Assembly: GCA_036266835.1 (NCBI GenBank) | Contig: DATAXD010000040.1 | Span: 1-64,000 of the forward strand | DNA from: Galbitalea sp036266835 | GTDB taxonomy: Bacteria; Actinomycetota; Actinomycetes; Actinomycetales; Microbacteriaceae | DNA length: 64,000 bases | Direction of reading: 5' to 3' | Part shown: positions 10,702-18,777 of the stretch, in pieces | Position numbering within the stretch: position 1 is the first letter of the stretch | How the letters are laid out: each line of letters opens with the position of its first letter | Program-made: the position numbers and the translations under genes | The notes under the pieces: generated by a model | Seen by the model: only the letters and a program-made list of their open reading frames with translations | The model's database searches: none | Told to the model about the DNA's origin: nothing

Positions 10702-10719
10702 CATCGCTCTTTGCGAATA
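10702..10719 (-). promoter_or_regulatory. Candidate ClgR-type operator of clpC
   Basis: Contains TCGC-TCTTT-GCGA, an inverted repeat resembling the ClgR binding motif described for corynebacterial clp genes (CGC-N5-GCG flanked by A/T). It lies 19-36 bases upstream of the clpC start, closer than expected for an activator site, so it may mark a promoter further upstream or be coincidental. The rest of 10720-10841 shows no gene. Confidence 0.35.
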
Positions 10720-10841
10720 GCGGTGCCGTTACAAAGAGACTAACGAGGCGACCATCCTTTACATGCCTCTGTTCGCCGTCGGCGTGACGTGTTTTGACAC
10801 CAAAGTAGGGGCTACTCCCGATCCAGATTCGCCTGACGGGG

Positions 10842-13391
10842 TCAGGTCGCTGGCACGACCTGAATGTTGATTGTGTAAGGCCCTGACGTGATCTGGATGC
10901 CCGCCGGGTGAGCCATCACCGCGTTCAGATCGATCGTCTGATATGCGTCGATCAGTGGTGCGACATCTGTAGTTGGGAAGGTACATGCCGCACCCGCCGC
11001 GGAGGTGATGTGACGCAATCGGTACTGCAGGTGAAGTTGGGTGTGGGTCGACAGCGACATTGCCGCTCGACCGATGTGTGCCACGCGCTGCGAGGCACAG
11101 CCGGACGAGAGATCGTCGCTGGGATGCACATCCACCCCATCCAGATGCAGCGACAGGTCCGTCAGTGCCGAACCCGCGGGCACATTGACTACCTCGGCGT
11201 AGACAACCAGAACCGGCACCGCCGGCGTCGAAAGCAGGAAGCCGTACCACCCCGACGCCTCGGCATAACCCCAGAGCGTGTACGCGTCGTCGGAAGACTC
11301 ATAGTTGCGATAGTCGAGCCCATCGATAGCGGCCACCTGCGCCAGATACGTTGCACCGTGGCAGAGATGTGGCACGTGGATAGGCACTGTTGCCCTGGCT
11401 GTCGGATATAGTCCGCCCACGACGACGGATGTCGCGCCGTTCGTCGTGCACGGTGCCCCACCGGTTCCGCTGAGCAATTTCAGCGAATATGATCCCGATT
11501 TACTTGCGCTGTAGTCGAGTCGGGCGGTCACGTCGGTTGCTGTTGTCCGGGCCGTATCGACCACAAGCCGAGTATCGGTGTTCAGCTGTGGCCCAGAACC
11601 GATTGGATCGGTTTCGGCCCCGGCGTTCAGGGCCGGGCTGACCACCCAACCGTCCGTGCCGCTTGTGCCCGCGGGGTCCCAGCCGGACGAGAAGTCCGTA
11701 CCGCCCGGTTCATCGAACGGGTTGAAGTACGGGTCGGGAAGGGGTATCCGATAGTGGTTGTAGCTAGCCTCCTCGATTTGCTCGGCGGTGCAGCCGTCGC
11801 AGACAGGTTTCTCCAGGTTGATCCGAAAGACCGAGTGCGCCCGGTGCCCGTCCGTTCCATACGTCTCGATCGTGATGTTGGCGTCGGCACGCTCAGGAGT
11901 GTTCGCAAAACCGGTGTCGGAATCAAGCGTCTCATCCACGGGGGCCGTGCAGAGATCGACCTGCTGCCCGAGCAGGATCAGCTGGCCTTTGTGCCAGTCG
12001 AACGTGTCGCCACATCTCGTGCCGTCGTCGAGTGTCCCATACACGATCACTCGCGCGATGTCGCCGCGTGCCAGGCTGACCCCAGCGCCCTCCATGTGTC
12101 GAAATACCGTTCCCGATTCGACGAAGCCGACCCACTGCGAGGACTCGACAACAACCTGGCTGGTGCGGATCGCCAGGCGCCGGTCGAAGCTCGCTGAGCC
12201 GGCGCCGTGATACCAGGCCGCGCACATGAGCACCACAGCTCCCGCCAGCACGCGGAAGCCGACCGCCGTGCGCTGGGTGTAGTCGGTGGGCAGATTCGCG
12301 TCACTTACTGTAGCGGCGTCAATGGCTACCCCGGTTCGCGAGTACACGGGCGCCAGCATCGTCAGTGCGCTGGTGTCGTTACACGTGGCGTCCGTCGGGT
12401 GTGACATCGTATACGCGGTGATTCTCAGGGACTGGTTCGTCGGAAACTCGCCGTACGCGACGAAAGCGTCAGAGCCGAAGGTCTGAATGCGCAGAGGTCC
12501 GGGAGTTCCGGGCCCGCTCGGATTGAGCGAGAGGTGACGCACCAGAACGGTTCCATCTGCCGCTGTACCCGTGACGTCAAGCTGCAGGCCACCGGTGCTC
12601 CAAACCTCCGGGATGTGCGCGCAGCCGGTCAATGGCGGTAGCGACGAGGCGGAAACGTCGGCCGCGCGAGCCGCGTTCCACTCCGAGATCGCGGCGGTAT
12701 CGGTGGCGGCCGTCACGATTCCATGTACGAACGTCGGGTCCGACACCCCGAGCTCGGGGTCGCTTTGAAAGTGCACCGAATAGGACATCGGAACCGTCGA
12801 CACGAGCGTGACCTGCACATTGGAGCGGTCTTCGAACCGCGGGTCGGCGGTCGTTGTTGGTGTACACGGTGCCTCGAATGGTTCGATCGAGAAATCCGGC
12901 GCCGGAGGGGCAGTCAACGCAAGGATGACACTCCGAAGACCGTCGGGGCAGGACGAGACCGCGCTGACGGCGCACGGATCGCTCGCGCGGATGACGGATG
13001 GGCCGGGCACGTACGGCGTGACACCCAGCGACTCCGCATCCGGAAGCGGCGTTGCCGTCGGGCCGGGCGTACTCGTCGCCGGCGCGCTCCCGCCGGACGC
13101 GATGAGGTCGACCTCACGATTGAGCGGCGGCTTTATCGACTTGCCGCCCGGTCGCGAAACGGTGACCGCCCCAGTCACCGGACTGACGCCTTTGTTAGCA
13201 CTGGGCGAACTCAGGTCTGCCTTGGTAAGACCGGTTGCGACGGGTTGGAGCACCTGGGCGGTCATGGTGCCGGCGGCCTTCTCGACCACCGTTTTTGACG
13301 CGAAGTTCACTCCAACGAGTGCCATCGTGACGCCGACGGCAACGGCGGCAATGATCGAGATCGCGGGCAGAAGCCACTTGGGGATGGTCAT
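10842..13391 (-). CDS. Large secreted/membrane-anchored protein of unknown function
   Basis: 849 aa from the ATG at 13391, which overlaps the upstream stop as TAATG (coupling). One N-terminal membrane segment (about residues 6-27, LLPAISIIAAVAVGVTMALVG) and a very long extracytoplasmic part with Pro/Gly/Thr linkers. About twelve scattered Cys suggest disulfides. A segment near residues 590-700 (VTARLDYSASKSGSYSLKLL, then YLAQVAAIDGLDYRNYES) looks like an immunoglobulin/fibronectin-type fold. No known enzyme motif. Probably a cell-surface adhesin-like or envelope protein acting with the gene before it. Confidence 0.7.
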   Translation of the reverse strand: MTIPKWLLPAISIIAAVAVGVTMALVGVNFASKTVVEKAAGTMTAQVLQPVATGLTKADLSSPSANKGVSPVTGAVTVSRPGGKSIKPPLNREVDLIASGGSAPATSTPGPTATPLPDAESLGVTPYVPGPSVIRASDPCAVSAVSSCPDGLRSVILALTAPPAPDFSIEPFEAPCTPTTTADPRFEDRSNVQVTLVSTVPMSYSVHFQSDPELGVSDPTFVHGIVTAATDTAAISEWNAARAADVSASSLPPLTGCAHIPEVWSTGGLQLDVTGTAADGTVLVRHLSLNPSGPGTPGPLRIQTFGSDAFVAYGEFPTNQSLRITAYTMSHPTDATCNDTSALTMLAPVYSRTGVAIDAATVSDANLPTDYTQRTAVGFRVLAGAVVLMCAAWYHGAGSASFDRRLAIRTSQVVVESSQWVGFVESGTVFRHMEGAGVSLARGDIARVIVYGTLDDGTRCGDTFDWHKGQLILLGQQVDLCTAPVDETLDSDTGFANTPERADANITIETYGTDGHRAHSVFRINLEKPVCDGCTAEQIEEASYNHYRIPLPDPYFNPFDEPGGTDFSSGWDPAGTSGTDGWVVSPALNAGAETDPIGSGPQLNTDTRLVVDTARTTATDVTARLDYSASKSGSYSLKLLSGTGGAPCTTNGATSVVVGGLYPTARATVPIHVPHLCHGATYLAQVAAIDGLDYRNYESSDDAYTLWGYAEASGWYGFLLSTPAVPVLVVYAEVVNVPAGSALTDLSLHLDGVDVHPSDDLSSGCASQRVAHIGRAAMSLSTHTQLHLQYRLRHITSAAGAACTFPTTDVAPLIDAYQTIDLNAVMAHPAGIQITSGPYTINIQVVPAT

Positions 13392-14203
13392 TAGTCGATG
13401 CACACATTCTGGACGATGTTGAACTTCTTGATGGCGCTCTTATTACCGGCGGCATCCCTGGCCTGGATGGTGAAGGTCGCGGTACCGTCGTTGGTTTCCG
13501 ACACCGGGTCGTACTTGTACGTCCACACCGACCCACTGCGGGTCATCGTGTGGGATCCCGTAGCCCCATTCGGCCCACTCCAACTGATCGAGATCCCGGT
13601 CACACCCCGGTTGTCACTAGCGGTCACCGTGATGATCGAGTAATCGCGGCTCTGATCGTAGGTGTAGGTGATACACACGGGATCCGAGGAGGTGCCATGA
13701 GTAAACGAGGGTGTGCCCAACGTCGGCGGCGTCGTATCCGGAGCCGTTGGCTTGGTCGGGTTAGTTGGCTTGGTGGGGTTGGTTGGCTTGGTCGGCGTAC
13801 TCCCACCGCCCTGGTTGGTCGGCGGCATCAGGATGCTGGAAACATCAGGGCAGCTGCCGACCGGAAGGGTCGCAATCGCGGCCTGCGGCGAATCAACCGT
13901 CACGTCGCCGGTGCGAAACCACAGAAGCTGGCCCAGGTTGAACGGGCTTCGCACAGCGAGATACGCGGAGTCATCACTTCGTTCGACGGCGAGCACACGA
14001 TCACCCGCATCCAGAGAGTCGATTGCCGCACCGCCCGGACAAACGTAGGCGGTTGCCGTGCGAGCCACGCTCGCATCGGAAGTGACAACGGTTCGTGTCG
14101 AAGTGGGATGCCCCAACACGCCGGTCACGCCAAGCACACCGCCGATGACGCCTGCGACGACAACGACCCCAACCCAGGGCAACCACGACAGAAAATTCCG
14201 CAT
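13391..14203 (-). CDS. Membrane-anchored surface protein with Ig-like domain
   Basis: 270 aa. N-terminal membrane helix (about 9-30), a short extracellular domain (YVCPGGAAIDSLDAGDRVLA, then LWFRTGDVTV) resembling an SH3-like fold, a linker of repeated T-K-P-T-N-P, and a C-terminal Ig/bacterial-Ig-like domain (ITVTASDNRGVTGISISWSG, FTIQARDAAGNKSA). Architecture suggests a stalk presenting a binding module outside the cell. Translationally coupled to the 849-aa protein. Function unknown. Confidence 0.7.
   Translation of the reverse strand: MRNFLSWLPWVGVVVVAGVIGGVLGVTGVLGHPTSTRTVVTSDASVARTATAYVCPGGAAIDSLDAGDRVLAVERSDDSAYLAVRSPFNLGQLLWFRTGDVTVDSPQAAIATLPVGSCPDVSSILMPPTNQGGGSTPTKPTNPTKPTNPTKPTAPDTTPPTLGTPSFTHGTSSDPVCITYTYDQSRDYSIITVTASDNRGVTGISISWSGPNGATGSHTMTRSGSVWTYKYDPVSETNDGTATFTIQARDAAGNKSAIKKFNIVQNVCID
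13746..13799. repeat. Three 18-base tandem repeats encoding the T-K-P-T-N-P linker
   Basis: Units GTTGGCTTGGTCGGGTTA, GTTGGCTTGGTGGGGTTG and GTTGGCTTGGTCGGCGTA at 13746, 13764 and 13782. Being a multiple of three, copy-number change would lengthen or shorten the linker without breaking the frame. Confidence 0.85.
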
Positions 14204-14254
14204 ACTCGTTCGACGTTCGAGACCGCACGCAAGGTTGACACCGAATCCGCAAAC

Positions 14255-14266
14255 AGTTGCGCAACT
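14255..14266. promoter_or_regulatory. Perfect 12-base palindrome between divergent genes
   Basis: AGTTGCGCAACT lies in the 92-base gap between the surface-protein operon (minus) and the pirin gene (plus), 29 bases before the pirin start. A TTGACA hexamer lies about 17 bases to its left. The placement fits an operator, but no regulator is identified. Confidence 0.35.
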
Positions 14267-14295
14267 ACGCTGTACTGCGTGTATGAAGAGCTCGC

Positions 14296-15273
14296 ATGAG
14301 CAATCTGGAAAAGGAGCCCGCCGAGGTTGTCGTCACGATGACCGCCAGCGCATCTGCGAGCGTCGAAATGCTGGAACCCCGCGACGTCCCGCTCGGCGGC
14401 GCCCGGGCAATGTCGGTTCGTCGAACGCTTCCCCAGCGAGCTCGCAGCCTGATCGGGGCGTGGTGCTTCGTCGACCACTATGGCCCCGACCTCGTCTCAA
14501 AGACCGGCGGGATGACGGTGCCCCCGCATCCGCACACGGGCCTCCAAACCGTGAGCTGGCTGTTCGAGGGTGAGATAGAACATCGGGACAGCGTCGGCTC
14601 GCACGCGGTGGTGCTGCCAGGGGAGTTGAACCTCATGACGGCCGGGCGCGGAATCCAGCATTCGGAGGTCTCGCTGCCGGACACGACGGTGCTCCACGGT
14701 GCCCAGCTCTGGATCGCGCTGCCGGACGCTGCCCGGCATGTCGAGCCGTTCTTCGAACGCTTCGTTCCCGACGCCTTTGAGTTCGAGCACGCAACTGTTC
14801 GCGTGTTCCTTGGCGAGCTGCTGGGCCGACAGTCAACTGCGCGAACATTCACCGGCGTCGTCGGAGCGCAACTGGACATCCCAGCTGACGACACGGTCAC
14901 GCTGCCACTGAATTCGGCATTCGAGCACGGCGTGCTGGTGGATGCTGGCGCGCCGCTGATTGACGGGCATGCGGTAGCCAGCGCCGAGCTCGCGTACCTC
15001 GCAACCGGCCGCGAGGCGATCGTCATTGAGACGCGGGGTGAACCCGCTCGCCTTCTCCTGATCGGTGGGGAACCGCTTGGTGAACCGATCGTCATGTGGT
15101 GGAACTTCATCGGACGAAGCCACGAGGAGATCGTTGCCTATCGCGAGCGCTGGCAGGCGGACGTCATCGCGAACGGCGACCTGCACGGCCCGTTTGGCGC
15201 GATATCCGGCTACGACGGAACGGCGCTGCCGGCGCCGGTCATGCCGAACGTGCGACTACGGCCGCGCGACTAG
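14296..15273 (+). CDS. Pirin-family bicupin protein
   Basis: 325 aa, typical pirin length. N-terminal cupin with the metal ligands in HPHTGLQTVSWLFEGEIEHRD (two His, then Glu/His) and MTAGRGIQHSE; C-terminal pirin domain (about 190-300) with LLIGGEPLGEPIVMWWNFI. Pirins are iron-binding cupins; some act as quercetinases, others as redox-sensitive cofactors. The gene is convergent with the small membrane protein and shares the CTAG stop with it. Confidence 0.9.
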   Translation: MSNLEKEPAEVVVTMTASASASVEMLEPRDVPLGGARAMSVRRTLPQRARSLIGAWCFVDHYGPDLVSKTGGMTVPPHPHTGLQTVSWLFEGEIEHRDSVGSHAVVLPGELNLMTAGRGIQHSEVSLPDTTVLHGAQLWIALPDAARHVEPFFERFVPDAFEFEHATVRVFLGELLGRQSTARTFTGVVGAQLDIPADDTVTLPLNSAFEHGVLVDAGAPLIDGHAVASAELAYLATGREAIVIETRGEPARLLLIGGEPLGEPIVMWWNFIGRSHEEIVAYRERWQADVIANGDLHGPFGAISGYDGTALPAPVMPNVRLRPRD

Positions 15274-15452
15274 TTCGGCTTGGTCAGTTCGGCGGCAGCC
15301 TTCGCGCGCTCTTCCGCCTCGATCCGTGCGTAGACCTTGCGCTCGGTGCGGTCCATGCGCAGGATGGCGCGCATCACGAACCAGAACAGCAAGCCGAGGC
15401 AGATCGTCGGCGTCAGGGAGAAAACGATGTTTCCCCACACGGTCGTTGGCAC
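15270..15452 (-). CDS. Small single-pass membrane protein
   Basis: 60 aa, GTG start. One hydrophobic helix (VFSLTPTICLGLLFWFVMRA, about residues 10-29) followed by a charged, Arg/Glu/Lys-rich tail (DRTERKVYARIEAEERAKAA). Downstream of lysS with two other tiny membrane proteins. I recall similar 60-residue proteins near lysS in Microbacteriaceae, but no function. Its TAG overlaps the pirin TAG in a shared CTAG. Confidence 0.6.
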   Translation of the reverse strand: MPTTVWGNIVFSLTPTICLGLLFWFVMRAILRMDRTERKVYARIEAEERAKAAAELTKPN

Positions 15453-15475
15453 GGGTTCAGCCTAACCGCAATGCG

Positions 15476-15568
15476 TCAGCGGTGGCCTGTGAGTGTGATG
15501 ACCGCGATCACTGCGAGGATGCCGACAAGCGCCACCGCCATCACCAGCCGGGACGTGCGACGACTCAT
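15476..15568 (-). CDS. 30-residue membrane microprotein
   Basis: MSRRTSRLVMAVALVGILAVIAVITLTGHR: Arg-rich N-terminus and one hydrophobic helix filling most of the length (text above the limit is avoided by noting residues 8-27 are the helix). Its ATG overlaps the stop of the 70-aa gene as ATGA, which strongly supports translation. Function unknown. Confidence 0.5.
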   Translation of the reverse strand: MSRRTSRLVMAVALVGILAVIAVITLTGHR

Positions 15569-15777
15569 CGCGACTTGGTCAGGATTCCGACCAGTCCTTC
15601 GATGATCATGAAGAGCGCGAAGCCGCCCACCACGATCCAGGTCGCGATGCGGTTCTTGTTCCATCCAGCCTTTTCGCGCCGGAGTGCGAGGGGCAGATCG
15701 GGCTGGGCCTCTTTCGTGAACACCGGCTTTTCCGGCACACCCGTGCCCTCAGCGTCGACGGGCGTTGGATCACTCAT
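15565..15777 (-). CDS. Small single-pass membrane protein downstream of lysS
   Basis: 70 aa from the ATG at 15777; the open frame continues antisense-like through lysS but that part is a shadow. Hydrophilic Pro/Glu-rich first half, then NKNRIATWIVVGGFALFMII and a short cytoplasmic end (about residues 41-68 form the helix). Starts 24 bases after the lysS stop and overlaps the next microprotein by ATGA. Probably co-transcribed with lysS. Function unknown. Confidence 0.65.
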   Translation of the reverse strand: MSDPTPVDAEGTGVPEKPVFTKEAQPDLPLALRREKAGWNKNRIATWIVVGGFALFMIIEGLVGILTKSR

Positions 15778-15800
15778 GTTCGCACTATCCTTTCTGCTTC

Positions 15801-17300
15801 CTACTTCACTAGCGGGAAGAGGATGGTCTCGCGAATCCCAAGTCCGGTCAGTGCCATCAGCAGCCGGTCGATTCCCATCCCCATTCCGCCGGTCGGCGGC
15901 ATCCCGTACTCGAGCGCGCGAAGGAATTCCTCGTCGAGACGCATGGCCTCCGGGTCGCCGCGGCTCGCGAGCAACGCCTGTTCGACGAATCGCTCGCGCT
16001 GGATGACCGGGTCGACCAGTTCGGAATACGCGGTCGCGAGTTCGAAGCCGCGCACGTAGAGATCCCATTTCTCGACTACGCCAGGACGTGACCGATGTTC
16101 GCGCACGAGCGGCGAGGTGTCGACCGGGAAGTTCATCACGAACGTCGGGCGGTGTAGGTCGCCCTTCACGAAGTGCTCCCAAAGCTCTTCGACGAACTTG
16201 CCGTGCGTGGGCAGCGCGACCTCGATGCCGACCGACTTCGCGAGCGCCGACAGTTCCGCAAGGGACGTCTCCGGCGTGATTTCGACAGCGGATGCCGCGG
16301 TGAGCGACCCGTACATGTCGACCCGGTCCCAGTCGCCGCCGAAGTCGTATTCCGAGCCGTCCGCCCACAGCACGGTCGTGGACCCGGCGACAGCGGTTGC
16401 CGCGTTCTGGATCATCTCCTGGGTGAGATCGGCCATCTGCTCGTAGTCGCCGTAGGCCTGATACGCCTCGAGCATCGCGAACTCGGGCGAGTGCGTGGAG
16501 TCGGCACCCTCGTTGCGAAAATTGCGGTTGATCTCGAAGATGCGCTCGATTCCACCGACGACAGCGCGCTTCAGGAACAGCTCCGGCGCGATCCGCAGGT
16601 AGAGGTCGGTGTCGAATGCGTTGCTGTGGGTGGTGAAAGGACGAGCGGATGCGCCGCCGTGCATCGTCTGCAGCATCGGCGTCTCCACCTCGAGATACCC
16701 GTGGCTCGCGAATGTTGCGCGCAGCGAGGCATTGACTGCGGCACGTGCGCGAACGACGTAGCGAGCCTGCTCGCGCACGATGAGATCGAGGTAGCGGCTG
16801 CGAACGCGCGACTCCTCGTTGAGTTCGGTGTAGAGATTCGGCAACGGCAGGATCGCCTTCGCTGTGATGCGCCACTCGGCCACGAAGATCGACAGCTCGC
16901 CGGTGCGGCTCGAGATGATCTCGCCGGAAACGAACAGGTGATCGCCGAGGTCAACGAGTTCTTTGAATAGCGCGAGCGAGTCCTCGCCGACTTCACCGAC
17001 GCTCACCATGGCCTGGATGCGGTCGCCGTCGCCCGCCTGGAGCTGGACGAAACAGAGCTTTCCCGCGTTTCGCACCGACACGACGCGGCCAGCCAATCCC
17101 GCGGTTTGGCCTGTTTTTTCATCCGCCGACAGGTTGTCGAATCGTGCGCGGATCGCACCGATGGTGTCGGTGATCGGCACGCCGACGGGATACGCGCCGA
17201 GTCCAAGTTCGTTCAGCCGGTCACGCTTCGCCAGCCGAACAGCCTTCTGCTCGAAGACTTCGTCTTCGGTCAGGGGTCGTTCGGAGTCGGTGTCGGCCAT
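15801..17300 (-). CDS. lysS: Lysyl-tRNA synthetase, class II
   Basis: 499 aa from the ATG at 17300 (MADTDSERPLTEDE). N-terminal OB-fold anticodon-binding domain (about 55-165: GQTAGLAGRVVSVRNAGKLC, FVSGEIISSRTGELSI), class II core with motif 2 FEINRNFRNEGAD and motif 3 GMGIDRLLMALTGLGIRETI. It charges tRNA-Lys. Upstream lie a palindromic repeat and the acetyltransferase gene; downstream three tiny membrane proteins. Confidence 0.97.
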   Translation of the reverse strand: MADTDSERPLTEDEVFEQKAVRLAKRDRLNELGLGAYPVGVPITDTIGAIRARFDNLSADEKTGQTAGLAGRVVSVRNAGKLCFVQLQAGDGDRIQAMVSVGEVGEDSLALFKELVDLGDHLFVSGEIISSRTGELSIFVAEWRITAKAILPLPNLYTELNEESRVRSRYLDLIVREQARYVVRARAAVNASLRATFASHGYLEVETPMLQTMHGGASARPFTTHSNAFDTDLYLRIAPELFLKRAVVGGIERIFEINRNFRNEGADSTHSPEFAMLEAYQAYGDYEQMADLTQEMIQNAATAVAGSTTVLWADGSEYDFGGDWDRVDMYGSLTAASAVEITPETSLAELSALAKSVGIEVALPTHGKFVEELWEHFVKGDLHRPTFVMNFPVDTSPLVREHRSRPGVVEKWDLYVRGFELATAYSELVDPVIQRERFVEQALLASRGDPEAMRLDEEFLRALEYGMPPTGGMGMGIDRLLMALTGLGIRETILFPLVK

Positions 17301-17318
17301 GAAAATCAATGCTAGCGG

Positions 17319-17393
17319 GGTCTCGATACGCCGCCTTCGACGGCTACTCGACCATCGGAAGTCCGCGGGTCGAGTAACGCCGGTGGCGAGACC
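17319..17393. repeat. Long imperfect palindrome, GGTCTCGATACGC repeat copy 2
   Basis: GGTCTCGATACGCCG at the left and CGCCGGTGGCGAGACC at the right, with TACTCGACC (17344-17352) matching GGTCGAGTA (17368-17376) in inverse orientation. It fills the gap between the acetyltransferase and lysS genes. Elements of this sequence are dispersed in Microbacteriaceae genomes in my recollection; as a strong hairpin it may act as a terminator or mRNA stabiliser. Confidence 0.65.
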
Positions 17394-17409
17394 ACCGACC
17401 GGGCCCTGC

Positions 17410-17907
17410 CTACCGCAGCTGCTTGACCATCTCGAGTTCGAGGAATTCCGGATCCGGCGGATACGGCTGCGTGCGCCCCGTCTCGACGTAGCCGCGCTTG
17501 AGGTAACTCGCCTTCGCTCGCGCGTTCGACTCGTGCACGTCGAGTCGAATCGCGGGCGAGTACTCCGCCGCCCAGTCTTCGATCGTCTGCATCAGGGCGG
17601 ATGTCACGCCGAAGGCGTCCCCACGATACGGCGCCGCCACGTAGACCCCGACGAGCACCGGCACACCCTCCTCGATGAATCCGCCCATCGACCCGATCCA
17701 TGTGCCGTCCGACGTTATCGCCGCGATGCGGATACTGGGGTTGGCACCGCGCGTCGCCGCACGCTCCCGCCAACCGTCCTCGTCCCGCTGCAACGCATCG
17801 TCGAGCGTTTCGAGATACGCGATCGGGGTATCGGCCAACATCTCGAGCCGGATGTCGCGATACTTCTCCCAGTCATCCTCGGTGACGCGCCTGACGGTGA
17901 ATTCCAT
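17410..17907 (-). CDS. GNAT-family N-acetyltransferase
   Basis: 165 aa. GNAT core: VRRVTEDDWEKYRDIRLEML, VLVGVYVAAPYRGDAFGVTS (the R-G-x-G/A acetyl-CoA loop), LDVHESNARAKASYLKRGYV. This is the general RimI/YhbS-like small acetyltransferase pattern; the substrate cannot be told. It starts three bases after the panC stop, so it belongs to the same operon. Confidence 0.8.
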   Translation of the reverse strand: MEFTVRRVTEDDWEKYRDIRLEMLADTPIAYLETLDDALQRDEDGWRERAATRGANPSIRIAAITSDGTWIGSMGGFIEEGVPVLVGVYVAAPYRGDAFGVTSALMQTIEDWAAEYSPAIRLDVHESNARAKASYLKRGYVETGRTQPYPPDPEFLELEMVKQLR

Positions 17908-17910
17908 GCG

Positions 17911-18777
17911 CTACGCCAAGACGATTCGCTCGTTGTCGATCAGCCGGGTGGTGCCGACACGGGCGGCGACCAGCACGAGAGCGGGACCGCGGTATCCGTC
18001 ATCCGCGGGCAGGAAGGTCGACGGGTTCACGATCTTCAGGTAGTCGAGGTCGATCATCGGTTCGCCCATGAGCGTGCTTTGCGCCGCAGCGACTACGGCG
18101 TCGATGCCCCGGTCCGCGGATGATGCTGCCGCCTCCAGCGCCGCCGAGAGCACTCGCGCGGCACGTCGCTCCTTGTCGTCGAGGTAACGATTGCGGCTCG
18201 ACAGGGCGAGGCCGTCCGCCTCGCGCACGATCGCGATCGGCTCGACGCGCACGGGGATGTTGAGGTCGCGCACCATTTGCTGCACGAGGAACAGCTGCTG
18301 GGCATCCTTCTGGCCGAAGGTCACCACATCCGGCTGCACGATCAGCAGCAGCTTCGCCACCACCGTCAGCACGCCGTCGAAATGCCCCGGCCGAGACCGA
18401 CCCTCATAGAGGTTTCCGACCTTGCCGGCGCTCACATGGGTTTCGGCGGCAACATCCGGATACATCTCATCCGCTGTCGGCGCGAACACATATGGCACCC
18501 CGAGCTCGCCCAGTCGATCGAGATCGGCATCGAGCGTCCGCGGATATTTCGCCAGATCCTCGTTCGGTCCGAATTGCAGCGGGTTCACGAAAACCGAAAC
18601 GATGCGGGTATCAGCGAGTTCTGCGGCCCGCTCCAGGTGCGAGAGGTGACCGTCGTGCAGGGCTCCCATGGTCGGCGTGAGGGAGATGCGACGACCGGAG
18701 GCACGTTCGCCGCGGACCAGCTCCCGCATCTGGGCGATGGTGGTCAGAACCTCCGGCCGCGCCGCAGCGGTGCTCAC
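17911..18777 (-). CDS. panC: Pantothenate synthetase
   Basis: 288 aa, GTG start overlapping the upstream stop as GTGA. HIGH-like motif in PTMGALHDGHLSHLERA, substrate motif VNPLQFGPNEDLAKYPR, TFGQKDAQQLFLVQQMV and the KMSKS-equivalent ALSSRNRYL. It joins pantoate and beta-alanine with ATP. Preceded by the DUF2520 Rossmann protein, a combination frequent in Actinobacteria. Confidence 0.97.
   Translation of the reverse strand: MSTAAARPEVLTTIAQMRELVRGERASGRRISLTPTMGALHDGHLSHLERAAELADTRIVSVFVNPLQFGPNEDLAKYPRTLDADLDRLGELGVPYVFAPTADEMYPDVAAETHVSAGKVGNLYEGRSRPGHFDGVLTVVAKLLLIVQPDVVTFGQKDAQQLFLVQQMVRDLNIPVRVEPIAIVREADGLALSSRNRYLDDKERRAARVLSAALEAAASSADRGIDAVVAAAQSTLMGEPMIDLDYLKIVNPSTFLPADDGYRGPALVLVAARVGTTRLIDNERIVLA

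Noticed and set aside
15778..16875. Upstream extension of the 70-aa membrane protein frame through lysS
   Set aside because: The extension is an off-frame read of lysS; only the last 70 codons outside lysS are protein-like.
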